A stretch of 64,000 bases of DNA from Toxorhynchites rutilus septentrionalis (Eukaryota > Arthropoda > Insecta > Diptera > Culicidae): NCBI RefSeq assembly GCF_029784135.1, contig NC_073746.1, positions 16,754,416 to 16,818,415 of the forward strand. The letters are read 5' to 3'. Below, in pieces: positions 44,690-57,949 of this stretch. Under the pieces are notes generated by a model, which searched no databases, had not been told where the DNA came from, and saw nothing but the letters and a program-made list of their open reading frames with translations. A program made the translations under genes and the position numbers. Every line of letters begins with the position of its first letter. Position 1 is the first letter of the stretch.

Positions 44690-47400
44690 GGCAGCTTCGA
44701 GTGGAATTGCTCTATGACTTCTTTTAGGATGCAGATAGATTTCTAGTGACGGTCCGGGTTCTGATATTTGTGTAGTAGTTGGTACTACATATGTGTTGAA
44801 AAATATCATAATACGTTGATTTTACATTTTTGCATCATCATTAATGATGGTAGCTTTCTCCTCCAGTAAATCCCAAAACGCAGATCTGTTTAATTTCAAT
44901 TACTTCCATTCCGAAGAAGACTCATGCCAAATAATTGCCTTCGGAATACTCTTCCACTGGGTCAACCTCTCACAATCCGCCATAATTATCGGCCGAAGAA
45001 TGACCGCTTTACAAATAGCGAGAGACGCGACAAAAGTGCGTCCATCGAGGTCGTTACAGTTGAACAAACCTTTGCCGCCAGATCCGGCTGGCAAAAGTTT
45101 CGAGAAGCACTAATCATCACCACCATCGATGGAGGCAGCAGCAGCAGCAGCAGCAACTGCTGCACGGGTCAGTAGTAAACGAGGCGCGGAAAGCAATCGG
45201 AAAGATGATAAATGGGGTGCTAATGGAACACTAATGAACCAATTGCGCGTAACGAAAGTCGGTCAACCAATGTGTGACACTGTGTGAACTGAAACGGGAA
45301 TAGTGCACCGTAAGTGCGCAATGTTTGCAATATTATTCAAACGTTTGAGATCTATCCCCGAACTAATCTAATCTAGCTGTCATTCCGCACGCTGCCTAAG
45401 GAAACACATCCAAGAATCAGCATGCAAAACAAAAACAGACCCATCGAACTTCATCGCACGGTCCATTTGGACGCCATATCCGGTATCCGGTTCAGGCGGT
45501 TCGGCGCAAGCAAACCTAACGTTGTCTGTCCCGCCCTCGGATTCGACACATCGACTCAGACAAGAGACGGACTTGGACGGATTGCCACACTCTTCCCCGC
45601 CCAAGCTGCTGGCTGCTGTTGTTTATTTTGTTTTCAGTGGATATTTTTATTCCCAGGCCAGGAATTTTGTTGTTTCGTGTGTTCTTTCGTTCGCCAATTT
45701 CAAGTTCAGCTGAACTTGTCACGGTGTGATCTTTTGGGGAAGGTATCATTTCTCGAATGAAACGAACGACAAAACGAAAATACAAAAAGACAGAAATTGC
45801 AATGTGGTTGCATCGCACGAATGAATGAATGAATAAATGAAAAATCGAAGGGAAATCCATCTTTTTGCTGGGTTCTCCTATAGTGAAAGGGATTGTTTTG
45901 TGGTGAAAAAAAAAAAGAAAAATTGCTTCGGCCAGCCGGTTTCATGTTTCCGGATATATATAACATGGGATCCGGATGAGTGTGCAGTAAAAGTTCGAAA
46001 TTAAAGGTCGAACGCGACCGGTGGAAGGTCTGCCATCCCCGGCGGAGGTCATTTGTGCGAGCCATAATCGATAAAAAAAGAACGGGAAATTAGTGAAAAT
46101 GTGGCAAATGTATTATAATTAATGTACATAAAATCGGACCGAAGGGTCGTTTGGTTTTTGTCTCATTGGTTGGTTGTTTTTACTTCCGGACAAAGGTGTA
46201 GTGTGGTGGGATTTTGTTGGAGAAATTGATTTCAAACAAAAAAAACTTCAATTTTAGTAATTCATACGCGGGTTGAGATTTTTGCATATGGTTGTTTCCT
46301 TTCAATCTGGTTTTTTCATGGATTTCATCACCCCTCACAATAATAATTCTTCCCGTTTCTACTGACTAATCTAAAGCGTTCGAAACATCTCAATCTCCAT
46401 CGATTAAAATGGGTCGTAAAACTTAACGATTTACAACCGGAAAGCCTTTAATTTGCAATCCTAATATCATATTTCATAGAAGGATTAATAGTTTATTACG
46501 ATCTGATGACTAGGTATGATATTCCCGTCGTCGAAACCCGTGGGTGATACAATAGAAAAGCTTTGCCTTGTATTTCGCTAAGAAACATATTTATGATAGT
46601 TATTTGTGGACATTCAGAATATTTTGGGGAATCATTCTTTTAACGGAAACCAGTTAGTGGACGATAACCTCTAAAGAATAAATGTCGTGCTGTGATTTTG
46701 CGCTTTGCGCCATCTGAGCTTGAGGCAGTTTGGCGAATCTCCGATTCCCATTGCATGAATTTCATTTTCTTTCTCCCGACATACCAACCTCCATTCTTCT
46801 ATGGAAGCTCCAAAGTGGAGGATTCCTCCGTCCAAGATAATGACCAGCTGCCGACATTCGTCACATTCTAGTACACGGGTCAAAATTGCACCGGCGGCGA
46901 CATTTGGATCTTTCACCAGATTCGTTCAACTTTCAATAAGATTTCCACCACCTGTCCGTATATCCCACTTGATGCAATTAACATTGTTTACAAGGTTTAT
47001 CTCCCGTTTGAAGAGGAGATGCATCTCTTCACGGCGCATCGCGCGTTGTGTCCTATGGGTTCCAACGGCGAGAAAGTAGTCAGAGAGAAAAGGGGAGAAA
47101 GAAACAGAAGAAGAAAAAAAGCGCCTGTAGGTCAATGTCAGTCGCCGCTGGCGCTGTTGGGATGAAGCTACGCGGAATGATCTCTCGCGGCGTTGTTCGG
47201 ATGGGAGTGTGCGCGCGTACGGGAGACCTTGGATCGGCCCATTAATCATCTGGTAATTTGGCACATGTCGCTCGGGACACATCGATCGTGCGCGCGGTCG
47301 CATGTGTTCATCTGTTCGGGTGTGTTCTTTTTCTTCTCTCTGTTGTGCGAGTATTGTGACCCCGGAGGGTTAGCTTTAGACTATTCGATGCTCAATTGGC
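44690..47400. other. GC-richer intronic region, no recognised gene or transposon
   Basis: Looks more unique than the neighbouring sequence. It has an AGCAGCAGCAGCAGCAGCA tract near 45130 and a minus-strand frame at 46671-46916 reading LECDECRQLVIILDGGILHF, which I cannot assign. The 45980-46080 block is GC-rich. Conserved intronic regulatory DNA or an alternative first exon of the host gene is possible but unproven. Confidence 0.3.
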
Positions 47401-48160
47401 GCTGATAAGGAAGTTGTTAATTTAGGATGCTACACCGGAGTAAGCATCTGCTAGCAGGGATTAGTTTCAGAACTTGCAAAATTCGTTGAACAAATTGTAT
47501 CTGTAGTTGTAATTGTATTGTATCTTTATCCATTAAGCTATTATGTCTCAGCGTATGCAATTTAATTTCAAACGCTGAAACTTAATTTCAGCATTGATAT
47601 ATCACTATAAGAAAAATAACACTTCAAACCGAAGTGTGAGTAAGATCAAACGTCAGTTTCAAACGGCAAACATATGAATTTCGTAAATTTTATCTGTAAG
47701 AATTTTTACATCCTGCGATGAAACGCTACGTGACAATTGTGAAATACAGTCAACTCTCCCAAACTCGATATACAAAGGGACCATCGAGTTAGGGAGGTAT
47801 CGAGATACAGAACATTTTTTCATATTTTTTTTATGTCATAAATTGTCATATATTAGGGTAAGTGTCCCAATTATGGTATGAATTTGAATTTTTGATTCAT
47901 TCCCTTAAAGTGAAAAAACATCTTTCTCATATAAAGAAAATATGTTTTCCAGAATCGCTCAGGAGGTGATCCTTCTACGCATATGTTCGAATTTCAACGA
48001 TAACAGAGTTATAGAACTTTTTCTTTGTTTCGGACTCTGTTGGCTCAAACTGGCTCTACATTGAAAAGTAAGCTACGTAATCCGATTCTGTTGCTTTCAT
48101 TTGAAAGATGAGATATTTAGTACAGGATATAGTAGTGGAACATCTAAATTAGTGGATTAA
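47401..48160. other. AT-rich intronic stretch
   Basis: No gene or repeat recognised. Confidence 0.4.
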
Positions 48161-48164
48161 AATA

Positions 48165-48735
48165 ACATTTTGGTACTCGCTTGCATTTTTTACAAACCGG
48201 AATCTGTTTTTCCCAATACAGCTTCCGAAACCAAGAAGTTGGGAAAATCGGCATTGCAGATACATTCAAGTCGGAAATACTTTCATACCCCCAAGCTTTT
48301 TTACACTCCGGAATTCGTTTTGCTATCATGGTCTACAAAAGCGGGTACAAATGCAGCGCTTTGGCTCGATTATTCAAGACTGCATGGAAGATATCTCTTC
48401 GTGTCGCCAGCTCACTGAACTCTTACGCATACCGTTTGATGATAAGGCAAAATGTTGATAACTATTTGCTCCGATAACTACTACCATAATGCATGAATTG
48501 ACTTAAATTGGGAATTGTTTGCAATTGAATTCGTAAATAGTTTCATTCATTCACTAATATAATCAATAATTTGATCAATACACACAAAAGATAGCTCTGT
48601 GCAGCGGCGATATCGTACCCGATAAGGAACATTCCAGGTGGGTTTATTGCTAATTGGAGAAATACAATTGATTACTAAGCCAACGGCAGTCCTATGTCAA
48701 CCTTGCATTTATATCATAGGTATAACCCATCCCTA
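48165..48735 (+). repeat. GACGT-cap family, tandem-body type, partial copy
   Basis: GGGAAAATCGGCATTGCAGA near 48241 is body sequence. The end, GGCAGTCCTATGTCAACCTT near 48687 and the palindrome ATATCATAGGTATAACCC to 48730, matches the hairpin end of other copies. The leader is absent. Confidence 0.55.
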
Positions 48736-48739
48736 GTTT

Positions 48740-49215
48740 TCTGAAAAACGAGAAATCACCCAAGGGGGGAGTAAAGGAAATCGGGGTTTTCGAAAAAAAA
48801 AATTATGCCAAATGTCTTCAAATTACATAAAACTTCGAGATCTACTGTCATCTCGAAATTTTTTTGTTGTCAAAAATCGACGCTCTGGGAGTCGTTTTTT
48901 TCGAAATACGAGACAAAACGTATGTTTTAGGGTGCCAATGGAAATCGTCATATCGATTTTTCATGCGGAACTCCCAACGAAATGTTGATTTTCACGATAA
49001 AATACCCTCTGCAAAATATTGGGTCATTTTCGAAGGCTGCGGCAGGGGATTTTCGTCAAAAATCGACAAAAACGAGCAAGTGTCGAAAAGTCGATTTTTG
49101 ACAAAAAAAAATTTGTTCGAGATAACAGTAAATCGCGCCGTTTCATGCAATTCTAAGACATTTGGCATCAATTTTTTTTTTCGAAAACTCCGATTTCTTT
49201 TCTCCTCCCTTGGGT
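48740..49215. repeat. Partial copy of the GGGTGCCAATGA foldback family
   Basis: It contains GTCAAAAATCGACGCTCTGG and AGGGTGCCAATGGAAATCG internally, and both flanks keep CGGGGTTTTCG and CGAAAACTCCGATTTC as inverted arms. It lacks the TA-flanked ends. Confidence 0.6.
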
Positions 49216-49289
49216 GATTTTTCGGTTTTCAATAAAATGCTGCTATATCTTCTGTCTATATGAATAAAAATGAAAGGCCAAAAAGAATA

Positions 49290-49985
49290 TTCGCATGCAG
49301 CAGCATCACTTCAGTCGCGCCGATATTTTTGAAGCTCTTCGTTCGGTTGAAGCATCGAAAGGATCAGGTCCGGACTATACTCCATCATCCTTCGTCAAGA
49401 ACTGTGCAGCATCGTTAGCCGTCCCCATAATGCTTATATTGAACCACTTCCTTACGGATGACAGTTTTCCGGATGTCTGGAAGCTTGCATCAATTGACGC
49501 CGCCGATCTTCAAGGCTGGTAATATGCACAATGTAGAAAATTTTCAACCCATCTCGATCTTCAGCTGGTTGACCAAGGTACTAGAAAGACTTTTGCATGA
49601 CAGATTGTATTTAGCTGTTCGACCAATGATCTGGGATTCTCAATGAATTCATAAAAAAACGCTCGACAACCTCAAACTTGATGACCTTCACCAGCACAGT
49701 TATTCGCAACATCGAGAAGCGTCAGCAATAGACGCCGTGTACATAGACTTCTAGAAGGCTTTCGATAAAGTATCTCACAATCTTGCCGTTTCGAAACTGA
49801 ATCGCTTAGGCCTTCCTCCGTGGATTGCTCGCTGACTGAATTCTTATTTGTCATGTAGGAAGGGTTCGTTAGGGTCCCTGATGCCAAATCTGAGATCTTG
49901 AAAATACCGTCAGGTGTCCGGCAAGGTAGTCACTTGGAACCTCTGATCTTCGTTTTATTCATCAACGACGTGTGCGACCACTTAA
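49290..49985 (+). pseudogene. Jockey/CR1-type reverse transcriptase remnant
   Basis: Over three frames it reads EASKGSGPDYTPSSFVKNCA, then PISIFSWLTKVLERLLHDRL, then DAVYIDF-stop-KAFDKVSHNL (motif A) and SGVRQGSHL-like motif B, then INDVCDHLT. Stops and shifts break it, and motif C is absent. The YIDFSKAFD pattern fits jockey- or CR1-type elements and is unlike the I-type copies nearby. No ends were found. Confidence 0.7.
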
Positions 49986-50104
49986 CGTGAGTACATATTT
50001 CGATTTTGATGTTAACAGAGTAGTTTTTAAGAATAGTATTAAGTGGCCGTATCCAATCTGTGTGATTTTGTGTCAACGATGTCGGTGAATAAATAATACA
50101 AAAC

Positions 50105-50440
50105 AAAGTAGCCTGGAGAAATCGGCATTGCAAATACATGCAAGCTGCGAATACTTGTGTAATCGCTTGCGTTTGTGCAAATCGGAATATGTTTCCCCAA
50201 CATGGACTTCTAAATCGAGCAGCCAGGGAAAATGGTCAACACAGATACGAAAGGCGAATGTTCTTTCAAGTTTGAAGCCTCTTTAGTATAAAAAATTAAA
50301 TTGAAGTTATTCATTCATACAAGCCGGGGTACTTTTGTATCTGCATGCATTTCTGTACTCCGGTTTCCCAACACGGACCACAAAAGCGGATAGTCCTACG
50401 TCAACCTTGCGATTATATCATAGATATAGCCCATTCTTTC
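50105..50440 (+). repeat. GACGT-cap family, tandem-body type, partial copy
   Basis: GAGAAATCGGCATTGCAAAT (50115) is body sequence. The right end TAGTCCTACGTCAACCTTGC (50393-50412), then ATATCATAGATATAGCCC, is the hairpin end. It directly abuts copy 2 of the I-type retrotransposon. Confidence 0.55.
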
Positions 50441-50454
50441 TTGAAGCTGAGATT

Positions 50455-53400
50455 TTTTTTCCAAAATATATATTTTATTAAGGCACATGTGTCGTTAGCC
50501 TGACGGGGCCGGGAGTCCAATATTTTGACAATTTTTGTCTTACAACTATGTTAGTAATATGTAACCGATTACTCGCGGTTGGCTCGAGGTTAGTATTACA
50601 AGTGTTCTCATAATTGGTATGTTGCAGTCTTCGATGCTCTGTACGTGTGCCCGACACGGGATACTTCCTATTGGGCTGCAGCTGACCATTAATCAGCAAC
50701 GCCCCCCTAGTCTGTACCTCATATCTAGCGTGGTGCGTCTTTCTCGACTCGAGGAATCCAGGATAGAATGGTCACTAGCCGGCGCAATCATCAGCTCGTG
50801 TAGAGTTGTCATGAGCGGTACAACCTTTGGCTCTTGTTGAATGATCAGTGGACTGTACAACCTTCGGCCCGTGCATCTGTAAAGAGTGTGTGTATGTATT
50901 GCCGCGACTAAGTAAAAGTTTATCGATCGGATAGGAGGGATATGAAACGGAGACACAACGAAGGAAACATCATTAAACGTTGACATCGGCGTTTCTGAGG
51001 AACAGGTATAGATGAAGCAGAAGATCAGGATCCCGGCTACCTAAGATATCCCGGACGGGGATATCCGATTGTCTGCCTTTTGCTCTCAGTGCTCTAGAGA
51101 GCTGAGAGCGAGCAGCATGGAACCGGATACACGACCAGACAACATGATCGATGTCGTGGTAGCCATCGCCACAATCACAAAGATTGTTTGCTGCGAGCCC
51201 AATGCGATAGAGATGCGCGTTTAGGTTGTAGTGATTGGACATAAGCCGAGATATCACGCGAATGAAATCACGACCTACATTCAATCCCTTGAACCATGCA
51301 CTCGTCGAGACCTTAGGGATAATCGTGTGTAACCAACGACCGAACTGTGATTCGATAGCACATGATAGCACCGAACTCATCACCACTCCACATGCGCTGC
51401 CAACTTACGAGTGTATACTGACGAGGAATGTGGAAAAATTCATTATAAGCAATTTGCCTTTCAAAAAGTGTGCCTCCTAAAGCGCCCACCTTAGCTAGCG
51501 AGTCCGCTTTCTCATTCCCCGGAATCGAGCAATGAGAGGGAACCCATGCTAAGGTAATCTTGAATAATTTTTCGACCAAAACACTCAATAGATGTCTTAT
51601 TCTTGTTAGGAAATAAGATGAGCGTTTATCAACTTTCATTGAGCGGATTGCCTCTATTGAGCTGAGACTGTCTGAAAAAATAAAATAGTGGTCGATGGGC
51701 AATGTTTCAATGATCCCTAATGCGTAATATATCACACCCAGTTCAGCGACATACACGGAACAAGGATCTTTGAGTTTGAAAGAGGCACTGGAATTTACAT
51801 TGAAGATGCCGAAGCCAGTGGACCCGTTTATGAATGAACCGTCAGTAAAGAACATTTTATCAGATCTAACTTTATTCTGCCGAAAATATCGGCGGAATAG
51901 AATCGGAGCGTAGGTGATCTGGGATTCCATGGATGTTTTGTGGACAGATCAAAAATGACAGAGGAATTGCAGAAGTATGGGAAGCAAACTTGGTTGGAGA
52001 TGCCTGGTGAAGGGTGCACTTCATGGGTAAGGTACTCATGGTATAAAGACATAAAACTTGACTGAGGAGTCAGTTGGAGTAGATTTTCGAAGTTATCAAT
52101 CACCAATGGATTCATGATCTTGCAACGGATGAGAAATCTGTAGGATAATTCTCCCCCAGGTACACTTAGGATCAAAATATACACCCAGGTATTTGAAAAA
52201 CATAGAGTGTTGGATCGTTTTGCCGGATAGGTGAAGCTGGAATTGGGCGGGTTCGTGCTTCCTAGAAAAAACGACCATTTCAGTTTTCTCCGTAGAGAAT
52301 TCGATACCCAGCTTGAGGGCCCACGTGAACAGATTGTACATGGTATCTTGCAACGACTCTTGCAGAGCGACGGGATTAGTACCCGTGATGGAAATAACTC
52401 CATCGTCTGCAAGTTGTCTCAGCGTGCAGTCTCTAGTTATACAATCATCCATATCATTGACGTAAAAACTGTACAAGAGGGGGCTTAGGCAGGAGCCTTG
52501 TGGTAGGCCCATAAAACTGTAACGAGAAGATTTCGAGCTGCCATGAGAGAAAATCATGTGCTTTTCTGACAGTAAATTGTACAGGAAATTGTTAAGAATT
52601 GGTGAAAGTCCACGATTATGAAGCTTCTCTGAGAGAATTTCCATGGAAACTGAATCAAATGCCCCTTTGATATCGAGAAAAACGGAAGCCATTTGATGTT
52701 TGCGAGCAAATGCGATTTGGATTTCAGAAGATAGCAGCGCGAGACAATCATTTGTCCCTTTACCTCGGCGGAAGCCAAACTGCGTATTTGACAGCAAATT
52801 GTTCGTTTCGACCCACTTGTCCAAACGAAGTAGAATCATTTTCTCTAACAATTTACGAATACAGGATAACATTGCAATCGGCCTATACGAGTTGTGATCG
52901 CAAGCCGGCTTGTTGGGTCTCCGTATGGCTATCACTCTCACTTGTCTCCAGTCATGCGGGACAATATTCAGCTCCAGAAACTTGTTGAACAAGTTCAGCA
53001 AACGCTGTTTTGCCAAGTCGGGAAGATTCTTCAACAAGTTGAATTTAATCTTGTCCGACCCCGGAGCTGAATTGTTACATGAGAGGAGGGCAATTGAGAA
53101 TTCTACCATCGATAAATTCTCATAATCGCATTGGAGCGGAATATCGCGTACGACGCTTTGTGCAGGAACAGAATCGGGACAAACCTTCCTTGCAAATTTG
53201 AAAATCCAACGGTCAGAGTATTCCTCACTTTCATTGGTATGGTTCCAGCCACGCATTCTCCTAGCCGTATTCCAAAGAGTACTCATAGCGGTCTCCCTTG
53301 ACAAACCATTGACGAACTTCCGCCAATATCCACGCTTTTTTGCTTTAATCAGACCTTTTAGTTTGGCTTCTAGAGCTTGGTACTTTCGAAACCATTCCAC

Positions 53401-54393
53401 TAATCCAGTTTTCCTGATTTTTTTGAAAGCGGATGATTTTTCAAGGTAGACCTTTGAACATTCCTTGTCCCACCAAAGTGATGGAGGACGACGTCGGAAA
53501 GTGGTAGCCGGTACACGTTTCTTTTGAGCTTGAAGTGCGCTTTCGTAAATCAAACTCGATATAAAGTTATACTCTTCGAGTGGAGGAAGTTCATGCATTG
53601 AAACAATTGCTTCAGATATTATTTCCGCAAATGTTCTCCAGTCAATATTCTTCGTGAGGTCATACGAAATATTGACTGACTCACGAGAGCTTGATTCATT
53701 AGCGATCGATAAAATTATTGGTAGGTGATCACTACCGTGGGGATCTTGGATTACCTTCCACATGCAATCCAGGGATAACGAAGAAGAGCATAGAGATATG
53801 TCTAGCATGCTTGCCCGTGCAGGAGGGGTTGGCTATTCTGGTTGATTCCCCAGTATTCAAAACTGTCAATTTGAAGTTGTCGCACAGATCATAAATCAAA
53901 GTGGCACGGTTGTCATCGTAGAGTGATCCCCATGCTGTTCCATGGGAGTTGAAATCACCCAAGATTAACCGCGGCTCCGGCATTGCCTCGATAGTATCAA
54001 AGAACTGATGGCGGCCTACCGTAGTTCTGGGAGGGATATATATCGAAGCAATGCAGAGGTCTTTGCCATTGATTTGTGTCTGGCAAGCAACAACTTCAAT
54101 GCCTGTCCTCGATGGGAGAGTGACTCTGTAGAAGGAGTGACATTTTTTAATCCCCAATAGTACGACACCAAACGAGTCATTTCGATCGAGGCGAATAATG
54201 TTGAAATCGTGGAAATTCAGCTCGTCGGCTGAAGAAAGCCATGTTTCACAGAGGGAAAATACATCACAGTTAGAGCTATGAACTAAAAATTTAAATTGAT
54301 CTAGTTTAGGGATGATGCTTCTGCAATTCCACTGTATTACAGTGGTCAATTCCTTGACCTCTTGCACTGAATCAGGCATCGAGGGAAATGAAC
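50455..54393 (-). mobile_element. I/Loner-type retrotransposon, copy 2, 5'-truncated
   Basis: It is nearly the same sequence as copy 1 at 27682 but on the minus strand. GCTGAGAT flanks it at 50446-50453 and 54394-54401, an 8-9 bp target duplication. The 5' end lies just before the ORF2 start, so ORF1 is missing, and the 3' end has A8 (TTTTTTTT at 50453). ORF2 is broken. Confidence 0.88.
50990..54379 (-). pseudogene. ORF2 of I-type copy 2, broken by small indels
   Basis: The frame opens at ATG 54379 with the endonuclease (WNCRS, GDFNSH). An extra C in a C-run near 53828 shifts it; the second frame (53808-52096) carries SDHLPI, FGFRRGKG, LDIKGAFD, GLPQGS and LADD. A ~296-bp deletion near 52150, between AGA repeats, removes the part after YLGV up to ELSYRF. 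Two 5-bp losses near 51880-51950 and a 31-bp insertion near 51346-51376 break the RNase H end. A final frame finishes with the CDCGDGYH knuckle and stop at 50973. Motif B region here reads SPLLY, the likely ancestral form. Confidence 0.88.
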
Positions 54394-54402
54394 GCTGAGA
54401 TT

Positions 54403-55485
54403 GTTTTACATAATATATCCAAAAATCAGAGAGGCGTTTTTTTCGTTTTTGAGTTATGATTGTTCAAAGTTAACATGTTTTCAGTCAAATATTCAGTTCA
54501 ATATTCCTATGCGACCAGACTATCATTACCTACATTGATTCATAGCGACGGTAACATTATCAATAATCATTAAAACTTCTTATCCTAGACTATCATGTTA
54601 TACGCTGAGACTGAGACAATCAATTTCGATGAAAAAATTCATTTTCGAAAACAAAAAAAAGGGGAAAATTGATCACCCTTAAAATGTCCAGCCTAATGAT
54701 AAAATAAAAAAAAACGGGTCTAATATTTTACGATGAGGGATAAAACTACAAATTTTTGAAGAAAATCTTAGAACAACTGTATTGATTTGGCATGGGATGG
54801 CTGCAAAATTAGATTCTAAATATGATTACTCCGATTACGGGTACTGCCCAAGCATAATGGACATCGACTGCCGTTCTTAACTTAGATAAACTTGATAAAA
54901 TTGGGAATTTGGGAGGTTCTGAATCGAATCTGTGGAATCTGAAATCTAGGATCTAAAATATGAAATTTGGAATTTGAACATTGGATCGAAATTTGGCCAG
55001 ACTCCATTTTTAGCCCTTTGTGGTCGTATTAATTTGGGCATGGGTGTCGTACTGGTCGGAATTATTTTTCCTTGAAAAAGCAGTTGAGAATTGTTAACTC
55101 TCGATGAACTAAGTGAACCAGATTAGGATGAAATTTTTGAATTTCATCTATCTGGTTGCTCTAAAGACGGCATGCTCTGGACAAGGCTTGCTTTCGAAAG
55201 AAGTATACTCGAGGAGTGCTTGATGAATAATGATATATTTCTAGGAATTTTACAAATATTTATATGCTTTTGAAACTGCTCCGCCCGTTGTTGCTGGCCG
55301 TACCTCTGGTCCCTAATCCTCGTTGATGGATGTGAGTGTACTCTTGTTGATGCGTTCGCTTGCTCCATGATGATATGATGGTGCGTTGCTTTGGAACAGG
55401 GTTAATTTAACTTACTCCAGCCGTGATACATGCAAGATTATGAAAAATAAATATTTTTTAATTTATTTTTGTGAACTATATATAT
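54403..55485. other. AT-rich intronic stretch
   Basis: No gene recognised. A run of related TGGAATCTGAAATCTAGGAT-like phrases (54900-54990) resembles those at 56570-56810, probably pieces of one simple degenerate repeat. Confidence 0.4.
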
Positions 55486-55487
55486 TA

Positions 55488-56177
55488 GGGTGCCAATGAA
55501 TGTATGGGAAAAAATCAACTTTAAAATTTCAAAAAGTTACCCTATACAAAATGTTTACCACCTCAAAAAAACACCCTATGCTAAATATCAGCTCAATCGG
55601 GTTTAAGGAAGAGTGGCGCAAAGCGGTCAAAGTTTGAGCTTTTTGAAAATCGAAAAATCACCCAAATCGGAGTTTTCGAAAAAAAAATTTGATGCCAAAT
55701 GTCTTAAAATGGCATGAAACGTCGAGATCTAGTGTTGTCCCGAAAATTTTTTTTTGTCAAAAATCGGCACTCTGGGACCTTATTTTTTTTCGGCATACGA
55801 AACAAAAGTTGGGTTTTGGGTGCCAATAAAAATAGTTATCTCGATTATACATTCGGAACTTGCTACGAAATGTTTATTTGTACATGTTTCCATAATATAC
55901 CCTATGGAAAATATTAGCTCATTCGAACTTCATTTACTGGTGCCACAAACGTTAAAATTTGTGTTTTTTGAAAACCGAAAAATTACCGGAAATCGAGACT
56001 TTTAAAATTGATGGCGATTTTTCGATTTCCAAAAAAACGCAAACTTTTACCGCTTTGCGCCACTTTTCCTCAAACCCGATTGAGCTGATATTTAGCATAG
56101 GGTGTTTTCTCGAGGTGGTAAACATTTTTTATGGGGTAAATTTTTTAAATTCGAGATGACCATTTTGATTGGCACCC
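55488..56177. mobile_element. Foldback MITE with TA duplication, 0.69 kb
   Basis: It begins GGGTGCCAATGAATG and ends TTTTGATTGGCACCC, with TA at 55486-55487 and 56178-56179. The arms (AGCTCAATCGGGTTTAAGGA near 55590 versus TCCTCAAACCCGATTGAGCT near 56058) are inverted. It is a shorter relative of 34534-35597. Confidence 0.75.
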
Positions 56178-56181
56178 TAAT

Positions 56182-57940
56182 ATATATATATCATATAGGT
56201 ATTAGCTTAACAAGGTATTTTAATGTGATGTTTTTATATAAAAACGATTTTGTCGCTTGAGACACTTATGCGATTATTCAAATAACATGAGAGACCAAAG
56301 TGTTACAATGGCTAAATTCTGCTGTTATGATTTTTGTTCCACATTCCTATGCATTCAACGCACTGTGCGTTGTCTTGAGTGGGCGACTACTTTGTTTGCT
56401 ACTGAGTACCGTTATCTATTACTCATAGAAGCACCGTATTAATTCGTGAACAGGTTCACTAGACATCAAGCTTCGTTTAGGAAAAGCATAAACTGATGCT
56501 TGGTTGAGTAAAATATAAGATTAGCATGGTTTCTTGCCGTGGTGGCTGAGAGCAGACAAACGACCACAAAGAGTTAAATCTGAAATATGTAATCTAGGAT
56601 TTGGAAAATGGAATTTTAACTTGGAATCTAAAGCTCATTCCAGAGATTTAGAACCTAGAAATTGGAGTTTGAAAAAAAAAGGATTAAGAACGAAATTAAG
56701 ATTAAGAAAGTGTGAACCTGGAATTCTGGATCAGAAATTTGGAATAAGGTATATGGAAACTAGATCTGGGATCAGAAATCAGGAATATGGAATTTAGTAC
56801 CTTCGAACTTGAAATATGTATCCTAGTTCAATTGTTTTGTGGGAGAAAATGAAACCATATCAAAATTCGACAGTCAATAGTCGTGCTTTACTATGTTGGT
56901 ATCCGATTGCTTTCTTCTGATCATCATTGTTCTTTTGCATTACAATTGGAAGTTATTGCATCACATTTAAAAATATCAGTTTGGCGCACCTCAAAGTCTA
57001 GCGATTTTTTTTTTTTGCAAACTAATTATATAAACTGCGCATGGAATAATCAAAGTTTATATAAACCCCAAATTAGAATCGAAGTTTATATATATTTCCT
57101 TTTCCAACACAAATATTTTTCATCACTCATTCAGCCTTCAATTTAGGTTCTTAAATTGCTACATTGTAACAAAAAAGGACGTATTGATTTGATTTCGAAT
57201 TTCGGATTTTATCAACCGACCAGATGTAATTTTCGTGCAACGAAACGTGCTCATAGTGGATCCACTTCCTTGATTCCAAAATGAAGGCGGAGCAGGTGTT
57301 TGGAAATATACTAATATGAACATTTTTTCAACAAAATAAGGTCACATCACGTCTCGGGAAATTTTGCTGCAAATGTTCTTCCAGAGAATAACTTAGAATA
57401 GAAGGAACTTATAAAAAAGGGTTGAAGTGCCAGAAATCAAAGAGCCAATTTAGGACCAAAACTTTCGCAACACTGTAAGTTGTTGTACCATCCTTGAATG
57501 AGCCTGCCGGGAATGTACCCCCTCCATATGTTGATACTTCAGGCACCAAAAAGTAGCTTGTCACAACATCGGTATCTATTGACAAATATTTTACCCTCGA
57601 CACTGACCCAACTGAGTGGGAAAAAACAGTGATGTAACCCCTTCTCGTTTGTGTCTTCGGTCGTTCCTAAACTCCGGTCCACAGTGCAATAAAACCATAA
57701 AGTTGAGATCAGTCTCTATTTTACATTGTTATTGCTGTTGAACTTTTTTCCCTCCATTCATGTTCTGCTTCATGGCTTTTTTTTGCTGTTGTTTTTTTCC
57801 GGAGAAGTGTTGTTGGAGAAAAGATTAAGATAGTGAAGCAAGCTGCTTCTCCCGCCTTTCAACGATTTTTACTACCCCACAGATTGTAGCAATAACCACC
57901 ACACTATTGACGGGTTTATCTATTTTTTTTTTCATTTCTC
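56182..57940. other. End of intron 1, no recognised element
   Basis: AT-rich. The 56560-56810 part repeats GGAAT/GAAAT phrases. The last 50 bp before 57949 form a pyrimidine-rich acceptor tract. Confidence 0.45.
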
Positions 57941-57949
57941 CCATTACAG

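Noticed and set aside
46671..46916. 81-codon minus-strand gene
   Set aside because: Protein-like but without a recognised domain, promoter or splice support, so it is mentioned only inside the intronic island.
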